The position numbers and the translations under genes are program-made. From Symsagittifera roscoffensis (lineage: Eukaryota; Xenacoelomorpha; Acoela; Convolutidae): a stretch of 64,000 nucleotides of DNA. The notes under the pieces were generated by a model. That model did no database searches. It had not been told where the DNA came from and was given only the letters and a program-made list of their open reading frames with translations. The stretch is from the NCBI RefSeq assembly GCF_963678635.1, contig NC_087067.1:36588686-36652685 (forward strand), written 5' to 3'. Positions 37,425-46,730 of this stretch are shown piece by piece (the stretch's first letter is position 1; each line of letters starts with the position of its first letter).

Positions 37425-40319
37425 TTATAGTTTCTTTGAGTTTACACAGCTATTGCAGCAGTTTATTCTCCATGTGCATGGGACACTTTCCTCATATTTA
37501 CTGATGAAATAAATCCAGAAAACGTTTTTGAGGCTTGATTTGAGTCTTTCGTATTTCATCGCAAACAGGTCTTCTTCTTCCTGAGTCTGTAAAATTTTGT
37601 TTGCTAGTATAGGTGTTCTGTGCCAGAAATTGCTTTTCGATTTTTCGTAATGATAATTTTTATGCGCTAAGTTATTTTTTGTTGATCTTCTTGTTGGGGC
37701 TGTAGATTCTTTGAACTGAACAAATTGTCTCCAATGGAAGTTGTATTGGTCGTTTATTGTTTTATGAAGCAAGAGAATGTCGTGCATTTCGTGGTAGAGA
37801 GACAGTGGAAGCAGGTTTAATCTAATCAGTCTGTCTTTATAGTTGATGTTGTTACATGACAGTATCCAACGTGTAGCTTTTCTTTGGACATCTTCAATAA
37901 CTTTTAATTCACACTTATTTGCTTTCCATATGGGTGAGCCATATGACACAATTGGGGTTACATATCCACAGTAGGAGTTCAGTTTCATTTTTAAGCTCGC
38001 TGATTTTGAAATATTTCTTTTAATTAAAAATAAGCAGCCTATTGCTTTTTGGGCTCTTATTTTTGCGTGTGCTGACCAGTTTAGGTTGTTGGTTATTTGT
38101 ATACCAAGGTCTTTTTCTGAACAAGTTTTTTCAAGTATATGGTCACCCAGATACATGTTTAGGTCAAGTTGGGGGTCTTTGAATATTATATTGTGACATT
38201 TTTTCAAATTAAGACTCATGGAATTATCTTTGCACCATAAGTTGATCGTGATTAGGTCATGTTGGAGCAGGGAAGGGTTCGTTGCAACAATTTTATAATC
38301 GTCTGCGTAACCATAGCACGAGTTGGTGAGTGATGACGGTAAATCGTTGATGAATGTAATGAAGAATACTGGCCCTAACAGTGAGCCTTGAGGTACGCCG
38401 CTACTAACTTCAAGATGGCTGGATACTGCCGCACCTATTCGTACTTGCTGTTTTCTGTTGGTTAAGTAGTTTGCTAATAGTTTAAGTGCGTTTCCTGATA
38501 TGCCAAATTTATTGAGTTTATATATGCACAAGTCGTGAGGAACTTTGTCGAAAGCCCTTTCGAAGTCTAAGTATATTGCCTGTAGAGACTTGATATTAGG
38601 GTTATCAAAATCATCATAGATTTTGTCGAGGAATTGGAGCATTTGCAGAGTTGTCGATCGTTTAGAACAGAAGCCAAATTGGCTGTCATGGATTTGCGAG
38701 AAGATCTTTGGTGATATTTTAAGGAAGATCAGTTTCTCTAAGACTTTGGATACTGCAGTTAGCAGGCTGATGGGCCTGTAGTTTGTGACCGATTGCTTGT
38801 TTCCATTTTTAAAAGTTGGGATGATTTGGCTAAGTTTCCAGATCGTTGGAAATGTTGCTTTGTTGGTGATGGTGTTATAAATCAGTTTTAGAGATGAAGT
38901 TATGCTATCTGCTAAATTGGTTAGGACTGTGTTACCGAGTCTATCTGGTCCTCTTGCTTTTTGGAGGTTTAATGTTTTAAGGATGTCGTATATCTCATTT
39001 TCAGAGAAATTGAAGCATTTGATTGAGCCAGGTAATTCAGCTATTGGTAAAATGTTTTCATTCTGTTTAACGTTAAAAACGCTTACGAAGTAATTGTTTA
39101 GAAGATTAGCTTTACCGTGCTCTGTTGATTCGGTTTTTTCATTCCAGTACATTGTTTTTGGAGTACTTGAGTTTTTTCGTATGCTTTTAAAGTATTTTTG
39201 GAGCTTTGAGAAATTTCTGCCCTTGAAAGTTGATTCTTCGAAATTTTTCTGATCTAGTTCGGATAAATGATCTACAAGGTTTTTAAGTCTTTCAAGATTG
39301 CGGTTATTAGTATGAGTATTTTTAAAGGCTACTTTTTTTGATGTTGTGTTGAGTCTTTTGATAATATTGGAGGTTTCAGGTTTGATCCAAGGTGCTAGGT
39401 TCATACGGTGTTTGGTCTGTTTTTTCATGTGTTTTTCTGGTGCTATATATAGCCAGAGGTACCATGAGTTGATTAAGTGGTCAATGTTAGAGTAGCAGTA
39501 CGGTTGAAATGGGTGTTCCAAAATGTATTTGTTTAAAGTAATCCAATCGACGTTGTTTAATGAGAAGACACCAAAGTCCAGAAAGTCGGATCCGTGTTGT
39601 ATGGGAGTGGCTTTTTCGTCATTGTGTGTAAGAGATGATATCGTGATTAGAAAAGGGTTGTGGTCTGATAATTCTCTTTCTTGGTGTGAGAAGTGTTTTT
39701 TCATATGGTTGTCTATCGTGGTGTTTAAAATAATGTCGGGGTTGTTGCAAAGGACAATATCTAATTGGTCATGAGGGGGTTCAATAAACTGTTGAAAGTT
39801 CATATCAGTAAAAGTCTGCAGTACTAATTGTTCGTGTTTTTGGGTTGATTGCAAGGTTTGCCAATGCGTATTAGCGAAGTTGATGTCACCAACCAATAAA
39901 ATATTTGGGCATTGAAATTCATTTGAGTAGTCAGTTAGCATATTCAATAGTTTGTTGAAGTCATATGTGGATAGCTTATATTTGCTTTCGTTCGGGGCAC
40001 TGTAGATACCGCATAGGATGAGAGGTGTCGGAGTGTTAAGGAGGAGTCCAACGCAGTCCGTAGTGTGTATTTCAAGTTTTGTGAAAGCTAGGGATTGCTT
40101 AACAGCAATAAGCACGCCCCCGTGTTTCGATTTTGTTGAGTTGGTAGGTCTATCACATCTAGTTATTATGTGTGCAGGCAGAAAAAGCGCGTTGTCAGGG
40201 ATATTTTCAGTTAACCAAGTTTCGCTTAAGCAAATGATGTCATAATCGTTCGATAGTATTATATTGCTAAGTTTCATACGTCTATTTATATCCAGTATAC
40301 TTCGTGTATTGAATGACAT
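37425..40319 (-). CDS. LINE ORF2: endonuclease and reverse transcriptase
   Basis: 964 codons, uninterrupted. Residues 1-220 form an apurinic-type endonuclease (catalytic Glu in LSETWL, LLVGDINF, and SDHNPFLI at the end). RT spans about 480-760: TNYRPISLLTAVSKVLEK, IYLDFERAFDKVPH (catalytic Asp), SSGVPQGSLLGPVFF and the GYADDYKIV box. The C-terminus ends with a cysteine cluster CTWRINCCNSC. It nicks target DNA and primes cDNA synthesis from the nick. The protein lacks visible lesions and looks functional. Confidence 0.93.
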   Translation of the reverse strand: MSFNTRSILDINRRMKLSNIILSNDYDIICLSETWLTENIPDNALFLPAHIITRCDRPTNSTKSKHGGVLIAVKQSLAFTKLEIHTTDCVGLLLNTPTPLILCGIYSAPNESKYKLSTYDFNKLLNMLTDYSNEFQCPNILLVGDINFANTHWQTLQSTQKHEQLVLQTFTDMNFQQFIEPPHDQLDIVLCNNPDIILNTTIDNHMKKHFSHQERELSDHNPFLITISSLTHNDEKATPIQHGSDFLDFGVFSLNNVDWITLNKYILEHPFQPYCYSNIDHLINSWYLWLYIAPEKHMKKQTKHRMNLAPWIKPETSNIIKRLNTTSKKVAFKNTHTNNRNLERLKNLVDHLSELDQKNFEESTFKGRNFSKLQKYFKSIRKNSSTPKTMYWNEKTESTEHGKANLLNNYFVSVFNVKQNENILPIAELPGSIKCFNFSENEIYDILKTLNLQKARGPDRLGNTVLTNLADSITSSLKLIYNTITNKATFPTIWKLSQIIPTFKNGNKQSVTNYRPISLLTAVSKVLEKLIFLKISPKIFSQIHDSQFGFCSKRSTTLQMLQFLDKIYDDFDNPNIKSLQAIYLDFERAFDKVPHDLCIYKLNKFGISGNALKLLANYLTNRKQQVRIGAAVSSHLEVSSGVPQGSLLGPVFFITFINDLPSSLTNSCYGYADDYKIVATNPSLLQHDLITINLWCKDNSMSLNLKKCHNIIFKDPQLDLNMYLGDHILEKTCSEKDLGIQITNNLNWSAHAKIRAQKAIGCLFLIKRNISKSASLKMKLNSYCGYVTPIVSYGSPIWKANKCELKVIEDVQRKATRWILSCNNINYKDRLIRLNLLPLSLYHEMHDILLLHKTINDQYNFHWRQFVQFKESTAPTRRSTKNNLAHKNYHYEKSKSNFWHRTPILANKILQTQEEEDLFAMKYERLKSSLKNVFWIYFISKYEESVPCTWRINCCNSCVNSKKL

Positions 40320-40337
40320 AACATTCAGCGATTCTAG

Positions 40338-41213
40338 TCAGTTGTCATTTCTAGTCTGAATTGTGCTGTTTGCCTCCGGTTTAATTGTAACTTTTGTCCA
40401 GGTGTCGTCTACTTTTTCATGCAGTTCTAGGTTTCTGATTCGAAGATTTTTGGGGTTTTTACCACTGCTGATGAGATTTCTACGTTCTCTCAGGATGGCG
40501 TTTTCCAGTTTCATTTCTTCGACTGAGAGTTCCTTACTTATGAAGACATTTTTGTCATAATTTTTGAGGGCCGGTGTTGATGATAGTATCAAGTCTATTT
40601 CTCTTGGACAGGTTACTCGTACCAGTATAGTTCTGTGGTTTGCTCGTTCTTCGCTGAACTTTTGCACACGCTTGAGATCAGTGATATTGCATTCGAGGTT
40701 TAAGAATTTCATGATTTTATTTACCTCATCATAGTCATGGTCAAGTCTTTTTCTTCCATCTCTTTCCTTGATCTCGGGGACTCCTCTTATTCTCAATCCT
40801 TTGCTCAGGGGTTTGATTATGTTTTGCGCCGCTACTTGTGACCAGGTTTTACCCTGTTCTGCTATTGACAGGCTTTGGATGGGATCTTTAATATTTTCCA
40901 TTTTTGTCGAGACTTCGGCTACTACTTTACTTAGTTTTGAAATTTCTTCTTCAATTTTTTTGATGTTTTCACTTTTGTCATGTGATGCTGTGCTTCTGAT
41001 TACTTGATCTCTTTTTCCGTTGGACAAACAGGTATTGCATATCAGTAGTGCGTTGTTACCAAGTTCCAGTATTCCATTGAGTGCAACGGTCGAGAGGCCA
41101 GTGTAGACAACTTCAAGGTGCATAGAGCAATTACAGGTGATGCAATTGTATATTGGGTCATTTTCGTTTATGGGTTTCTTGCATGTTTTGCAAGGTTTTT
41201 TGTCCTTTGACAT
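40338..41213 (-). CDS. LINE ORF1: PHD-like finger and coiled coil
   Basis: 291 codons. Residues 5-66 carry a PHD-like zinc finger: CKTC, CITC, a His eight residues on, and CNTC at about residue 60. A coiled coil (KIEEEISKLSKVVAEVSTKM, about 85-110) follows, then an RRM-like C-terminal half (LRIRGVPEIKERDG, RTILVRVTCP), as in LINE ORF1 RNA chaperones. It ends 18 bases before ORF2 starts. It binds element RNA to form the transposition particle. Confidence 0.85.
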   Translation of the reverse strand: MSKDKKPCKTCKKPINENDPIYNCITCNCSMHLEVVYTGLSTVALNGILELGNNALLICNTCLSNGKRDQVIRSTASHDKSENIKKIEEEISKLSKVVAEVSTKMENIKDPIQSLSIAEQGKTWSQVAAQNIIKPLSKGLRIRGVPEIKERDGRKRLDHDYDEVNKIMKFLNLECNITDLKRVQKFSEERANHRTILVRVTCPREIDLILSSTPALKNYDKNVFISKELSVEEMKLENAILRERRNLISSGKNPKNLRIRNLELHEKVDDTWTKVTIKPEANSTIQTRNDN

Positions 41214-41477
41214 TCTCAGTTTTATTTATGTTTACGTCCTTTTATCTCTGTGGAAACTGTGTTTGGGGGATGAAGGTTTAGGTAGTGTACTCGAGTCCTC
41301 AGGGTGGTACCTAAAGGGCGCCGATTGAGGACTGAAGTATCAGTGTTAGGGTTATGAAAACAGTTGTTTGGGACCTTAAGGGTACTTGATGACTAGCCGG
41401 AGAAAACGGTTTTTTTATAGATGTGAATTCACAAAGACATCAAATCTGGCGATACCTAAAGGGTATCAATAGAAAAT

Positions 41478-42071
41478 TCAGTCTCTGTGAAAATGATGAC
41501 ACCGACAAGTGTTGTTGCCGCAGTGGTATATATTCGAGTAGCCCTCGCTATCAGTTTTTACACAGAACTTCTTGTAGATGATTTTCTTTTTCAAAATCGT
41601 TTGGAGACTCGCAAGCGATGCTGTTTTTAATTGCACTTCGTCGGAAGATAGAACAGTTTTGGTGGTTATTCCTTTCGATATACCGCGATATCGCCAGAAT
41701 TCTTTCTTTTTGCGAAGAATATCGTTTACACGTTCCGTTTGGGCTGGTCTTCCGAGTCTGGGTGGTAGAGCGATAATGAAAACTTTATTGCAACGTTCTG
41801 TCAACCGTAGGCCAAGTTGGGATAATTCTTCAGCAACGTCTTCGGGTGTTCTCGTTGAGTCTTTTTTGTCTTTCGTAAACAGATCGTTCGCACCAATGAA
41901 TAGAGCTATAATATCGTATTCGTTCTTGCGGGGCAAGAAGTTTAGAACATCCGCGATACCTGCACCAGGAAGGCTGAGGATATTGAAATTTGGGAAAGTT
42001 AGATTTTTCAATTGTGAGTCTCCGATCAACAAGTGTTGCGACGACGATTTCTTGAATATTTGAAATCTCAT
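41478..42071 (-). CDS. LINE upstream ORF: SGNH/GDSL esterase-like protein
   Basis: 197 codons. LLIGDSQLKN near residue 15 is the GDS nucleophile block. LSLPGAGIADVL is the Gly block. ALFIGANDLF near residue 57 is the GxND block. The C-terminus has a Cys/His cluster CGNNTCRCHH. CR1 elements often fuse an esterase to ORF1; here it is a separate first ORF, 264 bases upstream of the PHD ORF1. The usual C-terminal DxxH catalytic pair is not obvious, so activity is doubtful. Confidence 0.75.
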   Translation of the reverse strand: MRFQIFKKSSSQHLLIGDSQLKNLTFPNFNILSLPGAGIADVLNFLPRKNEYDIIALFIGANDLFTKDKKDSTRTPEDVAEELSQLGLRLTERCNKVFIIALPPRLGRPAQTERVNDILRKKKEFWRYRGISKGITTKTVLSSDEVQLKTASLASLQTILKKKIIYKKFCVKTDSEGYSNIYHCGNNTCRCHHFHRD

Positions 42072-42210
42072 TGGTTTTCACCCATCCACGGCTAGAAACG
42101 GACGGGACTTTTTCGTTTCGAATAAGGTGTTCTTGTTCCTAGCTACAACTTTTCTGAAAACACACAGTTTGAACGAGGGAAGAGTAATCTATTTAATAAG
42201 TTAATCTCTC

Positions 42211-42376
42211 TATTTAATAAGTTAATCTCTCTGGTGCTGAATTTACAAGTAATTTCAGCACTTACAAATAAGTGGGTTGTTAGTTAGATGGATTATGATT
42301 GGTTAATATTAAATATTTTACAGTGGTAAAAAATCTAATTTATCCAATAATAAAATGTAGTTTAGATCAGGTTCCA
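42211..42376 (-). repeat. ERV2 5' LTR, right part
   Basis: LTR sequence resumes at about 42,218 (AAGTTAATCTCTCTGGTGCTG) and ends GATCAGGTTCCA at 42,376. Confidence 0.9.
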
Positions 42377-42380
42377 CTTC
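42377..42380 (+). repeat. ERV2 target-site duplication CTTC (right)
   Basis: Matches 33,511-33,514. Confidence 0.88.
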
Positions 42381-42476
42381 AAACTCTCGCAGCTTCCCAA
42401 AAGTTGGGTACTTCTGTGGAGTGGCGATTGTACAATCAGCAGTCGATTTGATTTTATCCAGTATAGGTGAGAAGCT
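42377..42476 (+). pseudogene. Ion-channel exon: TM3, right side of ERV2 cut
   Basis: CTTC is the duplicated target. Reading on in the TM2 frame gives NSRSFPKVGYFCGVAIV and SAVDLILSSIGEK, fitting the TM2-TM3 linker and TM3 of Cys-loop receptors. The donor TATAG|GTGAGAAG is at about 42,476. Confidence 0.75.
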
Positions 42477-42690
42477 TCAACTTTTTTTTCGTATTCCTTT
42501 GATAGCCTGTTTTTCTTAATAAACATTTTGCTATTTTCATAAGAAATACTATTTTCATAGAAAATATGCATAGTAGGTTGTGCTCAGTCTCGGCGTCTGT
42601 TTCTTGGATGTTTCTGAGTTGCCTCGGCCTTAGCAAACCATGAGCTTTTTTGTCGTGCTACTCTTTTTCCAAAAATGTTCATTCTAAAAA

Positions 42691-42799
42691 GCAGCCAATC
42701 CTCAAAAAAGTCTGGCTGTAAATTTTGGCGGCCAATCATCAAAAAATTCTGACTGCGAGTCTGGCAGCCAATCCTCAAAAAGTCTGGCGTTGAATCTGT
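42691..42799 (+). repeat. ~37-bp tandem repeat, three units
   Basis: Units start at 42,691, 42,728 and 42,764 (GC[A/G]GCCAATC[C/A]TCAAAAA), spaced 37 and 36 bases, and diverge at a few sites. Confidence 0.8.
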
Positions 42800-43715
42800 T
42801 TCAGTTGTGAGTTGTCACTTTTCTCGTGGATCTACCCAACCAGGGATAAAGGTTCGAGCAATAATCTCGAGCAGGATTATGTCTAAGATAGGGCTCACAC
42901 CCTGCCCCAAGGATATATGCTTTCACAAAACAAGCAATGCCAAACATCGAGGATGAACAAGGATGCTCAAGTTTAGGCTAATTCTTCAACCCTATTTTTT
43001 ATTTCTTTTTCGAAAAGTAATTACATTTCCTAAAAACAAAACTAGCGTACATTACGACGCCAAACTCGGCAAGCTTTTGCCTGCTTTGGATACCACAGAC
43101 TCTGTCTCTTTCTTCCGCAAAAAAAAAACGTGATTCCTCTTACGATCCTTGAACTGAAAGACAAAAATCTTAAGCAACTTATCACAAAGCAGAACTTACA
43201 AGTCCACACCATATCATACCCTTTAAACTGAAGATTATTTTTCCCTGGCCGTTGAAGTGACTTAAAGGAATTGCTCCACCATCAAAACTTCGGGCAGAAT
43301 CATTTTTTATTAAGAAAGGAAATTGTTAAGCCTTGTGTGCTTAACATGCCAAAAAAAAACTCCTAGTACAATCAAGAAACACGGAAAGTGCAGTTTTTAA
43401 TTTCAAGGAGCAACTGAACATCTTTTACATCGCCTTTTTTTTGTTTTCTCTGCAACTATTTAAGATAAGTTTTGGAAAAATGAAAAATACCAATGAAATT
43501 ATTTGAAAGGACTTATTCGAATCAACTTTGAGATATATTGGTTCAAAGCCGTAAAAAACCAGTAGATCATAACTAGTTATAGAGATGTTCTTGCTGTGGA
43601 AATGTGTTTACGCCTGACCATGTAGCTCTTTCAATTCTTCTGTCTATCGAATTTTGACGCCTTAAATGGTAAGTCTAACTGATCAGCTTTCCAAAGCACC
43701 TAAAATGAGACCTCT

Positions 43716-43952
43716 AAGGGGAGCGGTGGTGAAGTGGTTACGTCTCCGCCTCTTAATCGAAAGGTCGGATGTTCGAGGCCCACCATGATCCGTGCTCGTT
43801 GCTTGAGGGTGAAGCAACATTACCCAGCCCAAAAAAAAACCAAAAAAAAAATGTATGTAGTTCTTAAACAGGGGCACAACAGCGGTTTGCCGTGATGAGC
43901 TGTACAGCTCTTGTGTTGGTCCTTTCCCCCGTGGATAAATGGTCTTAACCAT
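43716..43952 (+). mobile_element. SINE candidate with tRNA-like head
   Basis: GGGGAGCGGTGGTGAAGTGG resembles a pol III A box region, and GGATGTTCGAGGCCC, ~45 bases on, a B box. CCTCTTAATC between them looks like a tRNA-Lys(CTT) anticodon loop with a decayed stem. It is followed by an A-rich stretch and a body containing GATGAGCTGTACAGCTCTTG (an internal hairpin). It does not fold as a genuine tRNA. A second copy is not visible in this window, so the SINE call rests on the promoter-like boxes. Confidence 0.5.
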
Positions 43953-44269
43953 GAAGTCATATTTTTGTTTTGCTTGCAAGGATATTTCTACATCAAGAAT
44001 ACCTCTAAACCCCGGCATGATATACTGATTATTTTACGCCTTCGAAACAAGGTATCTCAAATTTGATCCAACTATTTCCTTCCAAATAATTTCATCTAGC
44101 ATGTAACATTTTCCACTCTTTAGTTTACATAGTTGCAGACAAAACTACAAGAACGTGTGAAAAAATGAGATTGCTCTATTGCCTAAAAAAGTTAAAAGTT
44201 TGTGCTTTCTGTCTCGTGGCCATAGACAATCCAGCCGCATATCATTACGAGGCAAAATGTGCATTCTGT

Positions 44270-44590
44270 CCATTGTAAGCGGAATCCGTAACAGGCCAAA
44301 ATCAGATTTGTCGCGGAATCCGCAACATTGCTACTTTTCTTTGATCTCCTTTGCTGTTTTGGATTCCACAAACAAACACCTGAAAGACTGTAGCCCTCCA
44401 AATAGCTCCAAAAATAGGCGAAGTTGCGGAATCCAGAACAGTTTGTGGAATCCACAAACAAACAATAAGACATGTGTATAGTTAAGTTGAGCTCTTGCGG
44501 AATCCGCGACTCTAATCGGAATCCGCAAATTGTGATTAGAATCCGCAAACTGTAAGTGGCTTCCGAATTTTGTTTGCGGATTTCGTTTAC
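44270..44590. repeat. Dispersed GCGGAATCCGC/GTGGAATCCAC words, cluster 1
   Basis: At least nine variants of the near-palindromic word GCGGAATCCGC (or GTGGAATCCACA) occur irregularly spaced, on both strands. A second cluster lies at 45,400-45,600. Confidence 0.7.
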
Positions 44591-44744
44591 ATATTTGTAT
44601 ATATGTAGTAGCGTTTAAAGTTATATTTTTTGCTTACAAGGTGGTCACCAGCAAGTTCAATCCCAATTACTATATTCCTACGTTGGTCAGCTACTTGTTG
44701 AAATGCCCAACGAAATGCCAATTCCTGTCAAACACGAAATTCGC

Positions 44745-45215
44745 TTCAGTAATTGGGATTGATGGAGATCAAAATATTGACCAATATTTGGGATCGATGG
44801 AGTCCCAAATACTGACCTAATTTGGCGATATGCTGTGCATTGTGTTTGTAAACACTCACAACCCAATGACCCCAAATAGTGATATTATTTCATACTATTT
44901 CAGTATTTGGGATTCTATCAATCCCAAAAACTGACCATGTTTTGGGATCGCTGGAATCCCAAATACTGACAAATTGGCGATATGCTGTGCGTGATGTTTC
45001 TAAACACTTGCAACCCAAAGACTCCAAATGATGAGTTTATTCCACATTTGTTCCATATTATTCCAGTATTTGGGATTCCATCAATGACAAAACTGACCAC
45101 TATTTGGGATCGATGGAATCCCAAATACTGACAGATCGGCGATATGCTCTGGGTTGTGTTTCTAAATACTCTCAGCCAAAAACATTTTCAAACATAAGAT
45201 CCCAAAAAATGTTTG
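44745..45215 (+). repeat. ~157-bp foldback satellite, about three units
   Basis: TTTGGGATCG[A/C]TGG recurs at 44,787, 44,941 and 45,103. Each unit contains CAGTATTTGGGATTC and its reverse complement GAATCCCAAATACTG ~45 bases apart, so every unit can fold back. A GGCGATATGCTCTGnGTTGTGTTT-type block is shared. Confidence 0.8.
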
Positions 45216-45399
45216 CTAGGAGACGTATCCCAAATACTAAAAGTTGACATCCACCAATTTAGTTAACCAATTTTATAAAATTTGCTCGTGGGTTCCGCTG
45301 ACAATGATTAGGTCCTTGCTTTTAATTTCCGCATTGCTTAAGATAAGATTTCCAGCTCTAGCTTTTAATTGTTAATATGCAAGTTCAGTAATAAACAAA

Positions 45400-45600
45400 A
45401 ATCGGAACCCCACTTACAGTTTGTGGATTCCACTTACATTTGCGGATTCCACTTGCAGTTGCGGAATGCAGAACAACTAGCTATATTCGCTTGTTGCAGA
45501 ATCCGCGTTACAACAAATGTGCTGACAAATTTTACGTTACAGTGATTTGTACGCGGAATCCACGAAAATTTTGTAAGTGGAATCCACTTACAATTTGGAA
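45400..45600. repeat. Dispersed GGAATCC words, cluster 2
   Basis: Further TTTGCGGATTCCACTT, TGTGGATTCCACTT and GCGGAATCCACG variants on both sides of the foldback satellite, in both orientations. Confidence 0.65.
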
Positions 45601-45961
45601 CATGTTTAAAGCTTAGTTTCTGGAATCTGGGAACATACAGACAAAATTTTTTGCGCCTATCCAGTGCACAGTTTGGCTTCGTAATGATTGTTTTTGTTGC
45701 CAAAAAAAAGAAATAGTTTTCTGAAATTGTTTTTGAATGGATCTAAGCAAAATGTTTCTTTTCATTTTACTCATTAAAAACGTTAAGAACACTGAAAAAA
45801 GCTAGTTTTGAAAAAATTGGTCATTTTTTTGAAATCAGATGCTATTCATAGGTGTGAAAGTGCAACTAACTCTTTCAGATTTTGCCCTAATACAAGTTTT
45901 TTTGTTTAACCATCAAGTTTGAGTTTAACTGTGAGCACCCTGTCAGGATAATAAATCACAG

Positions 45962-46279
45962 ATGACTTCTTCAACAGTCATCGAATGTAAAGCCGAAACA
46001 TCCACAAAGAATACAAATACGGCTTCTCAGGAGCCAGTGTCAAACAAAAATAACTGTGGAGCCATCACTGAAAATGGGCAGCAAATAATGTTTGAAAATG
46101 GGGAAAACAATGAATACGCCGACAAAACAATCACAGAAAATGCGCAACTAAATGCAGAAGATTGCGAAGTTACGTGGTCATTATTCGTCAAGTTTCTTGA
46201 TCGAATATTTTTGTGTATTAATATTCTTTTCAAGTTTTTTGCGCCTCTGGCTCTGTCGCTAAATGCAATATATGATTAA
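45962..46279 (+). pseudogene. Ion-channel last exon: cytoplasmic loop end and TM4
   Basis: After acceptor AATCACAG the frame reads a polar Asn/Thr/Glu-rich cytoplasmic loop (~65 residues), then EVTWSLFVKFLDRIFLCINI and a hydrophobic TM4 ending LSLNAIYD and a stop. W...(V/F)KFLDR is the conserved amphipathic helix and TM4 start of Cys-loop channels. Confidence 0.78.
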
Positions 46280-46465
46280 TATAAAACTGTAATGGTATGA
46301 TGACGTGGTTTTATCATGTTTTTTTTTTAAATTCAAATTGACCAATTTTTATAATTTTTTTAGTGATGTAAAAATAAATTTTGACCTGGAGCTCTCACTG
46401 GTTCAAAAAAAACCTGATATATTATTTTGACTCTATAACCCAACTTCTTGTATCATCACTGTCAA
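46280..46465 (+). other. Probable 3' UTR of the ion channel
   Basis: AT-rich sequence after the stop. It contains GTAAAAATAAATTTTGACC; AATAAA near 46,372 could be a polyadenylation signal. Confidence 0.35.
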
Positions 46466-46665
46466 NNNNNNNNNNNNNNNNNNNNNNNNNNNNNNNNNNN
46501 NNNNNNNNNNNNNNNNNNNNNNNNNNNNNNNNNNNNNNNNNNNNNNNNNNNNNNNNNNNNNNNNNNNNNNNNNNNNNNNNNNNNNNNNNNNNNNNNNNNN
46601 NNNNNNNNNNNNNNNNNNNNNNNNNNNNNNNNNNNNNNNNNNNNNNNNNNNNNNNNNNNNNNNNN
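46466..46665. other. Assembly gap (200 N)
   Basis: A run of exactly 200 N, probably a scaffold gap of arbitrary size. Distances across it are unreliable, and sequence of the following retroelement 5' part may be missing. Confidence 0.99.
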
Positions 46666-46730
46666 AAGAAAAACACTTTAAAGCCAAAACAGCGAACACT
46701 AACTATATAACTGAAGTAAGTAAAGACACA

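Larger units (their letters stand above)
37331..42210 (-). mobile_element. CR1-like LINE inserted in ERV2 LTR
   Basis: About 4.9 kb, minus strand. It has a 5' untranslated region, an SGNH-esterase-like ORF, an ORF1 with PHD-like finger, an ORF2 with endonuclease and RT, and a 3' (TTA)10 microsatellite tail (plus-strand (TAA)10 at 37,331-37,360). CR1-group LINEs are known to carry PHD and esterase domains in ORF1 and to end in short repeats instead of poly(A). All three ORFs are open, so this is a young, possibly full-length insertion. The right junction shows a 21-bp direct duplication (42,190-42,210 and 42,211-42,231). Confidence 0.9.
33515..42376 (-). mobile_element. ERV2: internally deleted copy of the ERV1-type LTR element, inside the ion-channel exon
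   Basis: LTRs at 33,515-33,924 and from 37,072 to 42,376 (the latter split by a LINE), with 4-bp CTTC duplications. The internal part keeps the 3' end (33,925-34,836), then joins directly to gag at 34,837. In ERV1 coordinates about 15.0 kb (10,145-25,112) is missing, i.e. nearly all gag, pol and env. The LTRs belong to a variant subfamily (TATATCTACTAGTCTC versus TATACTATCTAGTCTC in ERV1). It is non-autonomous. Confidence 0.9.
42477..45961 (+). other. Ion-channel intron between TM3 and TM4 exons
   Basis: About 3.5 kb from GTGAGAAG to AATCACAG. It contains a 37-bp minisatellite (42,691), a SINE candidate (43,716), dispersed GGAATCC words and a ~157-bp foldback satellite (44,745-45,215). No ORF is credible. 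An exon for part of the cytoplasmic loop could be hidden here. Confidence 0.5.
30392..46279 (+). pseudogene. Cys-loop ligand-gated ion channel gene, interrupted by ERV2
   Basis: Five exons on the plus strand together give a pentameric ligand-gated channel (nicotinic-receptor-like). They encode the extracellular ligand-binding domain (30,392-30,674; 32,215-32,416), the end of that domain with TM1 and TM2 (33,149-33,514), TM3 (42,377-42,476), and the cytoplasmic loop with TM4 (45,962-46,279). Such subunits form transmitter-gated ion pores in nerve and muscle membranes. The TM2-TM3 exon is cut by ERV2, with a CTTC duplication. A one-base frameshift lies in the TM1 region (about 33,378-33,384). 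No signal-peptide exon is seen. Ligand and ion selectivity cannot be assigned. It is most likely a pseudogene on this haplotype; an intact allele elsewhere is possible. Confidence 0.85.

Noticed and set aside
43716..43800. A functional tRNA gene (tRNA-Lys-like)
   Set aside because: The A box, anticodon-loop and B box words are present, but the anticodon and acceptor stems do not pair.
44745..45215. CRISPR-like array
   Set aside because: Three diverged units of ~157 bp with foldback structure, eukaryotic context, no spacers.
46381..46710. ORFs across the N run
   Set aside because: They read through 200 unknown bases and cannot be supported.
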